Shown piece after piece: positions 35,277 to 45,800 of a stretch of 64,000 nt of DNA. The notes under the pieces are model-generated. The model had not been told where the DNA came from. It saw only the letters and a program-made list of their open reading frames with translations, and made no database searches. The translations under genes were made by a program, and so were the position numbers. Source of the DNA: Desulfobacterales bacterium (GTDB taxonomy: Bacteria; Desulfobacterota; Desulfobacteria; Desulfobacterales; UBA11574); contig JAQYVT010000007.1 in the NCBI GenBank assembly GCA_030145345.1, positions 1 through 64,000 on the forward strand, written 5' to 3'. Each line of letters starts with the position of its first letter. Positions within the stretch are counted from its first letter, which is position 1.

Positions 35277-35370
35277 GGAGAGATGTCCGAGTTGGCCGAA
35301 GGAGCACGACTGGAAATCGTGTGTGCTGTCAAAAGCGGCACCGAGGGTTCGAATCCCTCTCTCTCCGCCA
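35277..35370 (+). tRNA. tRNA-Ser (GGA)
   Basis: 94 nt class II tRNA. Acceptor stem GGAGAGA/TCTCTCC, anticodon stem CACGA/TCGTG with loop CTGGAAA (anticodon GGA, reads UCC/UCU), long variable arm (TGTCAAAAGCGGCA), T-arm GGTTCGAATCC, discriminator G and encoded CCA. Lies 43 bp after the tRNA-Ser(CGA) gene, probably one transcript. Confidence 0.95.
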
Positions 35371-35403
35371 TTTAAATATCAGATTCAGCATCAAGGTTCG
35401 CAT

Positions 35404-35546
35404 CGAGACCTTTGAAAAATGTTCAATTGTGCTCAAAACCAAGGACGGTGAAAATTTTAACCACAAGAATACATTTGTATTTTGAGGATTAAAATTTGAG
35501 CCTGACGCTGGAATTGGGCGAAGGGGGGCGTTTTTCAAAGGTCTCG
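35404..35546. repeat. 143-bp palindromic element, copy D
   Basis: Perfect outer arms CGAGACCTTTGAAAAA/ TTTTTCAAAGGTCTCG, then the core plan shared with copies A and C: AACCAAGGACGG on the left, AATACATTTGTATT in the centre with flanking TTTTAA/TTAAAA, GGAATTGGGCGAAGG on the right. It ends 25 bp before the dnaX start, so it would sit in the dnaX leader or end tRNA read-through. Confidence 0.8.
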
Positions 35547-35570
35547 TATTCAGGTTAGGAAAAACGCTTT

Positions 35571-37241
35571 ATGTCCTATCTCGTACTTGCACGTAAATAT
35601 CGCCCTCAAACCTTTGATGAGGTTGTCAAGCAGGACCACATTACACGGACGTTGAAAAACGCTATTTCAGCCGGCCGTGTGGCCCATGCAATCCTGTTTT
35701 CAGGGCCGAGAGGGACCGGAAAAACAACGGTTGGTCGTATATTGGCCAAGGCCATGAATTGTAAAGACGGTCCTGCGCCCGTTCCTTGTAACCAATGCAG
35801 TTCCTGCAACGAGATCACCGCAGGGAATGCCGCAGATGTCTTCGAGATTGACGGCGCCTCAAACAACAGCGTTGATCAGATCAGGGAACTTCGTGGAAAC
35901 GTCAAGTACATGCCTGCCCACAGCCTCTACAAAATATATATTATTGATGAAGTTCACATGCTCAGCATCGCCGCCTTTAATGCGCTTTTAAAAACTCTGG
36001 AAGAACCGCCGTCCCATGTTATGTTTATTTTTGCCACTACAGAGCCTCGCAAGATTCCCATAACCATTCTTTCCAGATGCCAGCGGCATGATTTCAGGCG
36101 CATAGATGTTGAATCGATTTCCGAACATATGGAAAAGATCTGCAAGAAAGAAGGTGTTGAGATAGATCCTAAAAGCTTAGGGTTAATTGCTCGGGAAGCA
36201 AACGGAAGTATGAGAGACGGTCTGAGTCTTTTGGATCAAGTCATATCATGCACCCAAGGAACGATTTCACATGACCATGTACTCGACATATTAGGGGTCG
36301 TCGATAGAGAAATTATTTTTAAAATTTCAGGCGCTGTTTTCCGGGAAGATATTGCGGAGATTCTAGACATTCTGGACGCGGTTTACAGCGCGGGCCATGA
36401 TATGAAAAAACTGTATGCAGACCTGATTGAACATTTCAGGAATCTGTTGATCGTCAAGATGGGGGAAAAAAACCGTAAATTGGTAGATATTCCGGCCCAT
36501 GAAATAGACTTAATCCTGGATCAGGTAAAGAAGGTCCCAACAATTTTTTTGAACCAGATTTTTGATCTGCTGTTTAAAGAAGAGATTACCCTCGCGCATT
36601 CATCGCATCCAAGGCTCGCCATAGAAACGGTTTTTATTCGAATATTTCAGACAAAACCGGCGCTACCCATTGATGTTCTTATCGCAAAGCTCGATAATCT
36701 CAGTAAAGATATTTATGAAACCAAAACCGACTTTGCGGTCCCTGAAAACAGGTCTACGCCCCAAGATGAGAGGAAAGATTCACAATCAACATTAAACAAG
36801 GTAACAGGAACGGCAGAATCCCTTGAGACTTTTGCTTCGGCACCGGAAACACCGGTTGATCAAGATGAGGATATTAAGGGCACATGGAAAAGACTTTTAT
36901 CGATCATTTCAGAAAAGCATCCGTCTCTCGCAGCCAATCTGAAGAACTCCATGATAAAAAAACTGGCCGACAATCGCATTGAAATCGAAGTCAACGGAAG
37001 CCATTTTAATATAAATATGATCCTGCGAAATAAAAATGAAGCGATTATCAAAAAAGTATGCAGCGATTTTTTCGGCAAAAAGATGGATGTCGTTATTGTG
37101 CCCAAAAAAATAAAAGACCCGAAACATCAGGAAAAGAAAAGCCAGGCGGGCCGTTTGAAACAGGAGGCTTTAAGCCACCCTCTGGTTACGGATGCTTTAG
37201 AGATTTTCAACGGCAACGTTGTTGATGTCAAAATTTTATAG
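35571..37241 (+). CDS. dnaX: DNA polymerase III subunit gamma/tau
   Basis: 556 residues. AAA+ clamp-loader ATPase: Walker [10 protein letters not shown], zinc-binding cysteines (CNQCSSC), DE-box YIIDEVHML, sensor 1 [10 protein letters not shown] and arginine-finger motif LSRCQRHDF, then the collar domain (about 225-360). The C-terminal 170 residues hold a linker and a smaller domain V-like part ([16 protein letters not shown]...). It loads the sliding clamp and tethers polymerase. I saw no A-rich slippery site that would clearly produce a gamma form. First gene of dnaX-ybaB-recR, a classic bacterial order. Confidence 0.96.
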   Translation: MSYLVLARKYRPQTFDEVVKQDHITRTLKNAISAGRVAHAILFSGPRGTGKTTVGRILAKAMNCKDGPAPVPCNQCSSCNEITAGNAADVFEIDGASNNSVDQIRELRGNVKYMPAHSLYKIYIIDEVHMLSIAAFNALLKTLEEPPSHVMFIFATTEPRKIPITILSRCQRHDFRRIDVESISEHMEKICKKEGVEIDPKSLGLIAREANGSMRDGLSLLDQVISCTQGTISHDHVLDILGVVDREIIFKISGAVFREDIAEILDILDAVYSAGHDMKKLYADLIEHFRNLLIVKMGEKNRKLVDIPAHEIDLILDQVKKVPTIFLNQIFDLLFKEEITLAHSSHPRLAIETVFIRIFQTKPALPIDVLIAKLDNLSKDIYETKTDFAVPENRSTPQDERKDSQSTLNKVTGTAESLETFASAPETPVDQDEDIKGTWKRLLSIISEKHPSLAANLKNSMIKKLADNRIEIEVNGSHFNINMILRNKNEAIIKKVCSDFFGKKMDVVIVPKKIKDPKHQEKKSQAGRLKQEALSHPLVTDALEIFNGNVVDVKIL

Positions 37242-37252
37242 GAGGTATTTCA

Positions 37253-37564
37253 ATGAAAGGCATGGGAAAGATGATGAAGCAAGCCCAGCAGCTTCAATCT
37301 AAAATGGTGAAATTACAAGAAGAATTGGCTGAAAAAACGGTTGAAACGACTTCAGGCGGCGGAATGGTAAAGGTTGTCGCCAACGGCAGGCAACAAGTGG
37401 TATCCATTCAGATCGAAAAGGAAGTTGTTGACCCGGATGATTTGGAAATGCTTCAGGATTTGATACTGGCAGCAATTAATGACGCCTTAATAAAATCCCA
37501 GGAAATGGTCTCCGGAGAGATGAGCAAACTTACCGGAGGGTTGAATATACCGGGGCTAATGTAG
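37253..37564 (+). CDS. ybaB: YbaB/EbfC nucleoid-associated protein
   Basis: 103 residues with the standard pattern: N-terminal helix [20 protein letters not shown], central [20 protein letters not shown] strand pair and C-terminal [20 protein letters not shown]. It binds DNA as a dimer. It lies between dnaX and recR as in many bacteria. AGGAGG precedes the ATG (12-base gap to dnaX). Confidence 0.95.
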   Translation: MKGMGKMMKQAQQLQSKMVKLQEELAEKTVETTSGGGMVKVVANGRQQVVSIQIEKEVVDPDDLEMLQDLILAAINDALIKSQEMVSGEMSKLTGGLNIPGLM

Positions 37565-37590
37565 ACACTTCAGGTTTGAAAGTAATCGCT

Positions 37591-38190
37591 ATGAGTTATT
37601 ATCCAGAATCTATTCGAAAATTGATAAAAAACCTCTCCAAGCTTCCGGGAATCGGAGAAAAAACCGCCGATCGACTTGCGATGCATATACTCCGGGCGCC
37701 GCGTAGAGACGCGGATCGTCTTGCCCACAGCATCATGGAAGTCAAAGAAAAAATAAGATTATGCGCCATGTGCTTTTCACTCAGTGACGCTGAAATTTGC
37801 AATATTTGCAGGGACAGGAATAGAAATTTCTCCATTTTATGTGTGGTGGAGCAGCCGGCCGATATGGTGGCGATTGAAAAATCGGGGGCTTTTACGGGAC
37901 TGTACCACATCCTGGAAGGCGTGCTCTCTCCAATGGACGGTGTGGGACCGGATAACATCAGGATTAAAGAACTTATCTCAAGAATCGCTCAAGGAAAGAT
38001 CCAAGAGGTCGTTCTTGCCACAAGTACAAATATCGAGGGCGAGTCCACCGCCGCTTACATTTCAGAACGTTTGGGGAATCATCCGGTTAAAGTGACGCGA
38101 ATTGCATCCGGCGTCCCCATGGGCGGTGACCTGAAATATGTCGACCAAGTTACCTTAAAAACGGCCATGAAGAGCCGGCATCCGATATAA
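37591..38190 (+). CDS. recR: Recombination protein RecR
   Basis: 199 residues from the ATG at 37591; the track starts five codons earlier at a TTG, but RecR proteins normally begin just before the IRKLIKNLSKLPGIGEKTA helix-hairpin-helix. The zinc finger CAMCFSLSDAEICNIC and the Toprim domain (CVVEQPADMVAIEKSG, YHILEGVLSPMDGVGPD) are complete, as is the C-terminal Walker-B-like region ESTAAYISERL. With RecO (53.5 kb) it loads RecA at gaps. Confidence 0.96.
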   Translation: MSYYPESIRKLIKNLSKLPGIGEKTADRLAMHILRAPRRDADRLAHSIMEVKEKIRLCAMCFSLSDAEICNICRDRNRNFSILCVVEQPADMVAIEKSGAFTGLYHILEGVLSPMDGVGPDNIRIKELISRIAQGKIQEVVLATSTNIEGESTAAYISERLGNHPVKVTRIASGVPMGGDLKYVDQVTLKTAMKSRHPI

Positions 38191-38194
38191 CGAT

Positions 38195-38584
38195 ATGAAA
38201 ACCACGGACATTTTCAAATGTCAGCAATGCGGCGATTGCTGCAAAGGATTCGGGGGAACCTTTGTCACCGAAAAAGAGATTGAAAAGATTGCCGCCAGCG
38301 TCAATACAGATCCCAAGACGTTTGTTGAGAAATACTGTCAGGTTTCGGGCGGGAAGCCGCTTCTGGCCCAGGGCAGGGATAGGTACTGCATATTCTGGAA
38401 CGGACTGTGCACCATTCATCCGGTTAAACCCCGGATGTGCAAAAATTGGCCGTTTCTGAAAAGCATACTGGTTGATATAAACAACTGGCAAATCATGGCT
38501 TCGCTATGTCCGGGCATTCGCACGGATGTGCCTGACAGCACCATCAAAGCGTATGTCACCCAAGAACTTTCAAAAAACTCATGA
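38195..38584 (+). CDS. YkgJ-family cysteine-cluster protein
   Basis: 129 residues. CQQCGDCCKG near the N-terminus and a later CIFWNGLCTIHPVKPRMC and ASLCPG form the YkgJ/CxxCxxCC zinc- or iron-chelating cluster. Members are thought to bind metal, but no reaction is established. It starts four bases after recR and may be the last gene of the dnaX operon. Its stop overlaps by six bases the end of the next gene on the opposite strand. Confidence 0.88.
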   Translation: MKTTDIFKCQQCGDCCKGFGGTFVTEKEIEKIAASVNTDPKTFVEKYCQVSGGKPLLAQGRDRYCIFWNGLCTIHPVKPRMCKNWPFLKSILVDINNWQIMASLCPGIRTDVPDSTIKAYVTQELSKNS

Positions 38585-38860
38585 GGACTTCCAGCGCTTT
38601 ACATCCAAAAGTTTGTAAATATTATTCCCCTCCCTGTCAGAGAGAATCTTGCGGAGAATATTTTGTTCTTCGAGATCTTCCAGGCCTTCAAGCAACAACG
38701 CTTCGGCACCGTTCCACATGCTGGAAAGATTCTTCGTAGAGATTGCCGTGTCATTGTCCGAGAGGTTGCAACATATCAGATATACTGAAACCGTCTCCAC
38801 AGAAAGGCCGACATCGAAAATTTTCTGGTTCATGGCCGGCGTCTGATTTTGCGAATCCAT
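38579..38860 (-). CDS. Hypothetical protein, 93 aa, possibly winged-helix
   Basis: Convergent with the YkgJ-like gene and overlapping its end by six bases. The product has a helical middle (SMWNGAEALLLEGLEDLEEQNILRKIL) that ends in a short turn and strand (REGNNIYKLLD), reminiscent of a small winged-helix domain, though I cannot assign a family. The start has GAGGCG upstream. A 251-bp MITE-like element lies 48 bp upstream of its start. Confidence 0.62.
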   Translation of the reverse strand: MDSQNQTPAMNQKIFDVGLSVETVSVYLICCNLSDNDTAISTKNLSSMWNGAEALLLEGLEDLEEQNILRKILSDREGNNIYKLLDVKRWKSS

Positions 38861-38907
38861 ATAAGCGCCTCGATTTTGGTCATGGAGGTTAACGTAAATA
38901 AGTAAAT

Positions 38908-39158
38908 CCTAAGTTGAGCGTTTCAAATTGCACCAGAGAAATATAAATTTAATAATTTTGTTTAAATTGCTTTAAGGCATTAAACCATATAACCGGTTAG
39001 GTAGATATGAATGCAAACGAGAATGTCAAAATTTGAAACCCTTCGGGCTTGCCGATTTTACCGAATCTGCTGTCTTGCAGAACGCTTGCGGTAGCACACT
39101 ACAGCTGCGCGCCCTGCGCCTTGCACCTTCGGCAAACTCGACAATCGCTCAATTTAGG
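38908..39158. mobile_element. MITE-like element with 13-bp ends and 5-bp duplication
   Basis: Begins CCTAAGTTGAGCG and ends CGCTCAATTTAGG (12 of 13 complementary), with TAAAT immediately outside both ends, a clean 5-bp target duplication. 251 bp, no ORF. The right half is GC-richer (CTGCGCGCCCTGCGCC). It lies between a 93-aa gene and murI. A CCTAATTGAGCG word also occurs at 60935 upstream of mfd. Confidence 0.8.
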
Positions 39159-39201
39159 TAAATATAATCGCATCGAATAAAAAATCAACAAAAAGGATGA
39201 T

Positions 39202-39987
39202 ATGATAGGAATATTCGATTCAGGAATCGGCGGTCTTACCGTTGTCAGGTCTCTAATGGAGAAGCTCCCCGGTTATGACATGATCTATTTTGGCGATACC
39301 GCCCGTACGCCTTATGGAACCAAGAGTCCTGAAACCGTGGTCAGATACGCGCTGGAAAACACCGACTTTCTCCTTAAACAAGGCGCAAAACTCATCGTAA
39401 TGGCCTGCAATACCGCCTCGAGTGTGGCGGCCGGCCGTGTTGCTGAAGATTACGACATTCCGATATTTGAGGTCGTTACACCGGCAACGGAAAACGCGGT
39501 AAAAATTTCCAATAGACTGACCATCGGGGTTATCGGAACCCGCGCCACCGTCAAGAGCGGTATCTATGAACAAAAAATTATGGCGTTAAAGCCGGATGCA
39601 AAAGTCTATTCAGCGGCCTGCCCGTTGCTGGTTCCCTTGGTGGAAGAGGGGTGGATGAAGAAACCCGAAACAGGGATGATCATAAAAAAATATCTGCAGC
39701 CATTAAAAGTCCGGCAGATCGACACGCTGATTTTAGGATGCACCCATTATCCCCTTTTAAAAGACAACATCCAAAGAAAAATTGGAAAAAGGGTCCATAT
39801 CATAGACTCTTCAATCGCCATTGCCGAAAACGTAAAATTCTTTTTGGATACCCATCCTGAAGTTGACAGACAGCTGAGCAAAAACAACGCGTTCAGACTC
39901 TTTGTATCCGATATCACCGAACAGTTTGAGAAGACAGCCCGGGCCACGCTAAAAAGAAATGTACTCCTGGAGCATGTAGAATTATAA
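39202..39987 (+). CDS. murI: Glutamate racemase
   Basis: 261 residues. IGIFDSGIGGLTV (Asp-Ser), GDTARTPYG, catalytic Cys1 in VMACNTASS, and Cys2 in LGCTHYPLL with the following His are all present. It makes D-glutamate for peptidoglycan in the cytoplasm. The start has AAAGGATGAT. Followed by a terminator at 39997. It stands alone, downstream of a MITE that may have separated it from other genes. Confidence 0.96.
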   Translation: MIGIFDSGIGGLTVVRSLMEKLPGYDMIYFGDTARTPYGTKSPETVVRYALENTDFLLKQGAKLIVMACNTASSVAAGRVAEDYDIPIFEVVTPATENAVKISNRLTIGVIGTRATVKSGIYEQKIMALKPDAKVYSAACPLLVPLVEEGWMKKPETGMIIKKYLQPLKVRQIDTLILGCTHYPLLKDNIQRKIGKRVHIIDSSIAIAENVKFFLDTHPEVDRQLSKNNAFRLFVSDITEQFEKTARATLKRNVLLEHVEL

Positions 39988-39996
39988 ACGAACGCC

Positions 39997-40020
39997 CCTG
40001 CCCTAAAGGGCGGGATTTTT
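39997..40020 (+). terminator. Intrinsic terminator of murI
   Basis: CCCTGCCCTAAAGGGCGGG forms a GC-rich hairpin (CCxGCCCT/AGGGCxGG) followed by ATTTTT, ten bases after the murI stop. Confidence 0.88.
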
Positions 40021-40033
40021 CGGTTCGGATCGA

Positions 40034-42859
40034 CTAAAATCTAAATCCTATGGTAAAATGAAATCTCCCGGCGCTTTCATTCTCTTCTCGATTCAGTTTG
40101 TGCCCGTAATACGCCCCCACAGGACCGATTTGTGTAATATAATGCAACCCAACCCCCACTGAAGAGCGAAACTCATCCGAGCCGGCTTCGACAACAGCGT
40201 TTCTGACGCTGCCGATATCGTAAAAAAAAGAAAACTCAAAATCAGATCCTAAATCAATCCTTGTCTCAAAATTACCCAGGATCGCAGTTAACCCGCCAAC
40301 GCCCTTGCCGGCCGGGTCAAATCGAAGTAGATTTTCGTCAAATCCCCGAACAGTGGACGTCCCGCCCAGGAAAAAAAGCTGGTCCGGCGTAACAAGTCTA
40401 TCATCCCCAAAAGGCGTAATATCCCCCACTCGTCCCCGCAGAGCAAATGTCAGCTTTTCTATGGGTGTATAATATTTCCGGACTTCGAAACGATATCTAA
40501 AAAAATCATCCAGAGAATTATTGATGCCCTTAGAAAAATCCAGAAGTAAAGAAGAAAACACACCCTTCTTGGGACGGATATAGGAATCCATTGAATTATA
40601 AACAAGAGAGGGACTTATGGTTAGAATTTCTCTGGGCTCAAATCGATCTTCTTCATCCATCAAGGTGGGTTCCCAATCGCGCGGGTAGTCCTTCTTATAC
40701 GAATAAACAAAAGAAAGGTCGGCGTTAAATTTCTGAAAAAATCTGCGGTTGAATGATAATGAAACGCCCCTTTCTCTAGTTCCGAAATTTGTGTTGAACT
40801 CTTCCCTTTTTTCACCAAAAATAGTTAGTGCCGACTTGATTCGGGTTCCCAGAAACTTGGGCTCAACCATGCCCAAATCACCCCGGTACCCTATCTGGCT
40901 GATTTCCGTACTGGCCCAAATCCCCTTGTTTAATCCAAAAAGGTTGTGATCACCGGCCAGGATGTTTCCATAAAACTTTCTTTCTGTATCGTACCCTACG
41001 CCGGATTGAACATAGTAAGGTTTTTTCTCTTCCAATTCTAAAAGCAGATTCACTCTATCTTCCTTTTCCTTTAACCCGTAAGTGTTAAAACGAACCGAGT
41101 CGAATGCTCCGATATCGCGAATATTGCGCTGGGATTTCAAAAATTTTTTCAGGGAAAACGGCTCTCCCGGATCGAGTTCAAGTTCGTTGTCTATCACCCG
41201 TTTTTGGGTCAGAAAATTACCGGTACAAGCAACTTGGCCCATTCTAACAAGGGGTCCTTCATCCACCTCATAGGTTACGGCAGCTTCGGTATTGTCCTCG
41301 CTGATGACGGCGGTCCCCTTTATCTTGACATGGGGGTACCCCTTCTCGGAAATCAGAGAAGACAGCGTGTTTTCATCACTGCGAATCATATAGTTTCGGA
41401 AAACCGATCCTTTTTTCAAAGTGATGGCCTCCAGCGCCTGAGATTCTGATAGCACGGTCAGCCCATGGATTGCTAAAGACCTCACGTGTGTCTGAACCCC
41501 TTCTTCGATCCCGATTGTGATGTCTACATTCTTTTTTCTGTCGATAATGTCTTTAGGCGATTTTACTTCATCCTTCACGACCGTAACCTTATATCCCTGT
41601 TTGAGGTAAAGAGATGTAATGGCACGTTTATCCGCTTCCAAGGTTTCCTGAACAAATGCGCCGTTTGCGAAAATCCCCGGAGTTCGGATCAGCATCTGTT
41701 TTTTGATCTTTTTTGAATCAAACGCAAAATTTCCTTTAAAATCGACGGAATTTACAACGTATTGTGGCCCCTCTTCAATCAACAGGCGAAGGTTACGCAC
41801 CGGTGGGCCGGCTTCTTGTTTTCTATCGGAGGCCATTTCTATCCGGCAGTCCATATATCCTGAATCAAGGTAACGTTTCTTTATTTTACGGATGCTTTTC
41901 CGCAGACCCAAATCCTTCCTATTGCCTTCCTTAAACAGGATTAAATCTTTTCTCAGCGTAAAATCCCAAAACGCTTTGTTGCCTTGAAATTGAATGTCAT
42001 ATCTGGGACCTTCATCGATGCGTATGAAAAGCGCAACATTTTGAGTCTTGGCATCTTTCTTGACAATGGGGTCCACAACAACATCCGGATACCCTTTTTT
42101 CCGATAAAAACGGATGAGATTTTGAATGTCTTTGTCAAATTCTTTTTCCTTAAAACGCCTCAGGAAATCGGGTATCACCCACGATTTAAAAGTTTTGATC
42201 CGCAATTTAAGACGCGTATTTGAAAAAGCCCGGTTCCCTTTGATTTCAAAACGCCGGATGTGAAAAAAATCACCTTTGTCGATATGGACGTAAACCACAA
42301 AATTTCCGTCAGCAGAATCTTCTGCCGCCCTTAAGTCGACAACCGGCGCAAGGTAACCCTCTTTCTTGAAAAGCCGGACAAGGGCGGCCTCTTTGTCGGA
42401 AAATTTTTCCAGATCATATATATCTCCTGGATGGAGCTGCAGGGCGTTGAGAATTTCTCGCTCCAACAGAGGGAAGCCACCGCTGATTTTAATATCTTTA
42501 ACTCGGGGATAAGGGGTTACTTGAAAACGAAGGATCAGTCGTTCTTCTCCCTGCTCTGATTCGGAAACATGGATTGCTTTAAATATATTTGACGATTTCA
42601 AAGCTTCAAGGGAATCTTGGAACCGTTTCGTCGAAAAAGGCGCTCCTTCCTCGATAAAAATTAGATTCTTTGTCAAATCCGCCCATGGAGTCACATCCCC
42701 TTTTATCCCCTGAACATCGATAATAATTTTGGAGACCATCGGTCCGGGTTCATCGGTTCTCTCCTTCTGGAAAGATGCAGCGTTTCCGGCAAAACACACC
42801 AGTAGAATCCACATCCATGCAGTTATCTTTATCCGGTCTTTCTGCGTCTGTTGGGTCAT
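40034..42859 (-). CDS. Omp85-family outer-membrane protein with seven POTRA domains (BamA/TamA-like)
   Basis: 941 residues with a signal peptide (WMWILLVCFAGNAAS). Seven POTRA-like repeats can be counted by their starts: IIIDVQG, VKDIKISGG, FHIRRFEIKGNRAF, YDIQFQGNKAF, YVVNSVDFKGNFAF, HVRSLAIHG and VRMGQVACTGNF. TamA of E. coli has three and BamA five. The C-terminal beta-barrel (about 625-941) carries the Omp85 motif TSTVRGF and ends in phenylalanine (TIGFRF), the barrel signal. It lies 15 bp downstream of tamB, so it is most likely the TamA-type partner despite its BamA-like length. Confidence 0.9.
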   Translation of the reverse strand: MTQQTQKDRIKITAWMWILLVCFAGNAASFQKERTDEPGPMVSKIIIDVQGIKGDVTPWADLTKNLIFIEEGAPFSTKRFQDSLEALKSSNIFKAIHVSESEQGEERLILRFQVTPYPRVKDIKISGGFPLLEREILNALQLHPGDIYDLEKFSDKEAALVRLFKKEGYLAPVVDLRAAEDSADGNFVVYVHIDKGDFFHIRRFEIKGNRAFSNTRLKLRIKTFKSWVIPDFLRRFKEKEFDKDIQNLIRFYRKKGYPDVVVDPIVKKDAKTQNVALFIRIDEGPRYDIQFQGNKAFWDFTLRKDLILFKEGNRKDLGLRKSIRKIKKRYLDSGYMDCRIEMASDRKQEAGPPVRNLRLLIEEGPQYVVNSVDFKGNFAFDSKKIKKQMLIRTPGIFANGAFVQETLEADKRAITSLYLKQGYKVTVVKDEVKSPKDIIDRKKNVDITIGIEEGVQTHVRSLAIHGLTVLSESQALEAITLKKGSVFRNYMIRSDENTLSSLISEKGYPHVKIKGTAVISEDNTEAAVTYEVDEGPLVRMGQVACTGNFLTQKRVIDNELELDPGEPFSLKKFLKSQRNIRDIGAFDSVRFNTYGLKEKEDRVNLLLELEEKKPYYVQSGVGYDTERKFYGNILAGDHNLFGLNKGIWASTEISQIGYRGDLGMVEPKFLGTRIKSALTIFGEKREEFNTNFGTRERGVSLSFNRRFFQKFNADLSFVYSYKKDYPRDWEPTLMDEEDRFEPREILTISPSLVYNSMDSYIRPKKGVFSSLLLDFSKGINNSLDDFFRYRFEVRKYYTPIEKLTFALRGRVGDITPFGDDRLVTPDQLFFLGGTSTVRGFDENLLRFDPAGKGVGGLTAILGNFETRIDLGSDFEFSFFYDIGSVRNAVVEAGSDEFRSSVGVGLHYITQIGPVGAYYGHKLNREENESAGRFHFTIGFRF

Positions 42860-42874
42860 ATGAATGGATCTTTT

Positions 42875-45800
42875 TTATCGAAATTCAAGTCTGAATTGAA
42901 GCCCGCCGCCAAAATTCCCCTCGGTATCCTGAAAGGCGTTCACTAACAGTTTTTCTAGAAATTTATATTCGGTGATTACTTGTTGGATGACCTTCGCATT
43001 TTTAGTCTGCATGCCGTATTTGACCGTTACTCTTCGGGAGAGCTCCTTGCCCACAGTTACCTTCACTTCATCTGATGCATCGGCCGCTTCTGCTTCACGA
43101 TATTCCAGTTCGACCACATCCAGACCGGTGTTATCCTTGATCTGTTTTTGAGCTGTTTCAGCAAGAATATCGCCGAGCATCTGTCTTGGAGACAGAGATG
43201 AACCGCCTTCTCCTGCAATCAGTTCCCGTGTTGTTTTTCCGGTTATCAACAAAGAAAGAATGTCCTCTTCGGTTTCCGAGGGATCTGAAGAAAAATTAAG
43301 CTTAAGATTGTCCGGTGTGCCGGAGACCGTCAAAAATACGGTCCATTCCCGGACCATCACTTCACTTAGTACATCGATGGTGGGCTCAATTTTATACGGG
43401 TTAATAAAATCAAAAACACCTCTTTTGACATTAAATTCTTTTTTTTGGAAATAGACGGTTCCGGATTCTACTTCGGCCCTCCCGCTGATCAGGGGACGAT
43501 TCACCGACCCGTATATGCGGAGATCCGGCTTGACGGCCAATACGGCCATATTATTATCTACGACAAACGGCTCCCTGTATCCGGCTGTAATATCGAGGGC
43601 CATGTTCTTCAAAAAGGGCCAAGGAATCTCCGATACTGCCGGTGCCTCTTCCCGGGATGTTTTACCGAGGCTTTCCATCAGATTCAGTTGTATATCTTTA
43701 TAATACATCCCCTCAACGATCTGAACATTTCCCGAGACAAGGGATTTTGCAGGCGTGCCTTCTAAATTCAATTCAGCATTCAAGCGGGTCTCTAAGGTTT
43801 CGGGAATCCTAATCGGAAGATCATCTAAGATCAATTTAATACCGTACTTTGATGGCTGATACCCTTTAAGGTCTATGGTACCGGCCAGTCTAAATTTCCC
43901 CTTGTCCAGCATTCCATGGATATTGTCCAGAACGATGGATTTGGACGTTACGTGGACGCTCCCGTTCAGGTCGTGGAGGCTCTGTAAAAGACCGGGAACC
44001 GTCATCCCGATATTTTTAAAGTCCAGATGACCGAAAATGTTTGTCTGTGACAGCTTTCCATTTATTTCAAGGGAAAGAAGTGCCACACCGGTGGCATGGG
44101 GCAGACTGTCCGTAAACAGCGTTAGTATTTCCAAAGGAATGTTGCCATGGGCCCTTAAATCCAGGTCGCCATTGAGTTTGGCGCTGCCTTTAATTTCCAC
44201 AAAACCTTTCTCTATCAGGTTCAGGCGGACAACCGGAATGGAAATTTCACCAACGTTTAAAAAAGCCTTGAAATCGCGGGCGCTGAGCAATTTTGATTTT
44301 TCCCTGAAAAGCTCCAGTCGAGAAATATCTGCGGACCCTATGATCTGATCCGGCAGTGCTGTGTTACCCCTGATCTCGATTTTTCCAGTGACAAAACCAT
44401 TTAGATTTTTCCCGCCGGCGATTTTTAAATATGGGGCCAAATTGGTTTTATCAAACCCGGCGGATGCTGAAAAAGTGTGATTCTGAAAATGATAATTCGC
44501 ACTCAAAGAAAAGCCCTGTCCCCCTGAAATATGGGCTGTCCGATCTTTAATTTGAACCTGAAACTGACCGTCTTCCAGATGTTGGCTGTTGAAGCGCAAA
44601 TCATATAGGGCCACGTTCCCCTGGAGCCGAGGATTTTCAAAATTGCCTTTTCCATCGAAATTAAAAGAAATTTTGCCGTTATCAAAATCCCCCAACTCAA
44701 GCCGTGCGATATTCTTAAGGGAAATACCCCCGGAGGCAAGTCGTAGATGATAATCTTTATCCAAAGAAATCCAGCCGTCGATCATGATTTTCTCACCGGG
44801 AGCGATCACCAGTACAACAGGATCGAAATTGATTCTATCACCGTCAAGATTTGATGTCAGCTGGATGCCGTCGACTTCCTGTTTGTAGACGTGGATATTT
44901 TCCCCTTTAAGATTCAATCGCCCTCGTGGATGTGCCGTATCCCCTTTAACATGGGCATCCAGAACGAATTTTCCCTTCATCCCCTCGAAAAAATCTTCCA
45001 CAAACAGTGCATCTCCTTTGAATGCAATGTCCAAAGAAGGGGATTTAAAAATATTACGTGTTATGGGATCAAGTATCCGAACGGTGCCGAAAATATCGAG
45101 TTTGGAATTGTGGTTACGAATTTTTCCGTAACCCAAGGACAGCATGCCGTGGGAAAATAATATTTTTGCATCCGCATCCCCGATCTTCACATCCTCAAAT
45201 TTCAAATCTTTCCCCGACAATCGGACATCCACCAGCGGCGCTTTGACCGTTCCACCAACGTCGCCGTTAATATTCATTTTCCCCAGGAATGCTTTCATCC
45301 CCAGTGGTGACATTAGGTCTGTCAGGTCAGGGGCTTTAAGGATAAAACTCGCGGCAACCTCATGGGAAGAAAGGTCATACCCGCCGTTAGCCTTAAGGTG
45401 AGTTCTGCCTGTCCGGGCTTCGAACTGCTCAATCGTAACACGCCCCTTATTCATGCTGGCTTGTGCCGTCACGTGTACGTCAGCGGATGATGATACCTCT
45501 CGGGCAGACAATCCCTTTGCAAAAAGTTCCAGGGCGGTTTCGGCCTTCAGCGTCTTTGGATCAATCCCCGTTCCTTCAAGCTTAATGATCGAGTTTATGA
45601 CCCCTTTCAACCTTGATCCTTTTAAGGACACATTGTCGAGATTGGTATCTTTGTGTCGGACAGACAGTTTATAGGATATGGCATCGATTTCAGGATGGGG
45701 CGATATAAATCCGTTGGCAAAGGCCTTTCTAAAGTCCACATCGCCTTCTATGTCAAATGTACCCGCAGGTGTATACAGGTTCAATTCATTAATGGTGAAG

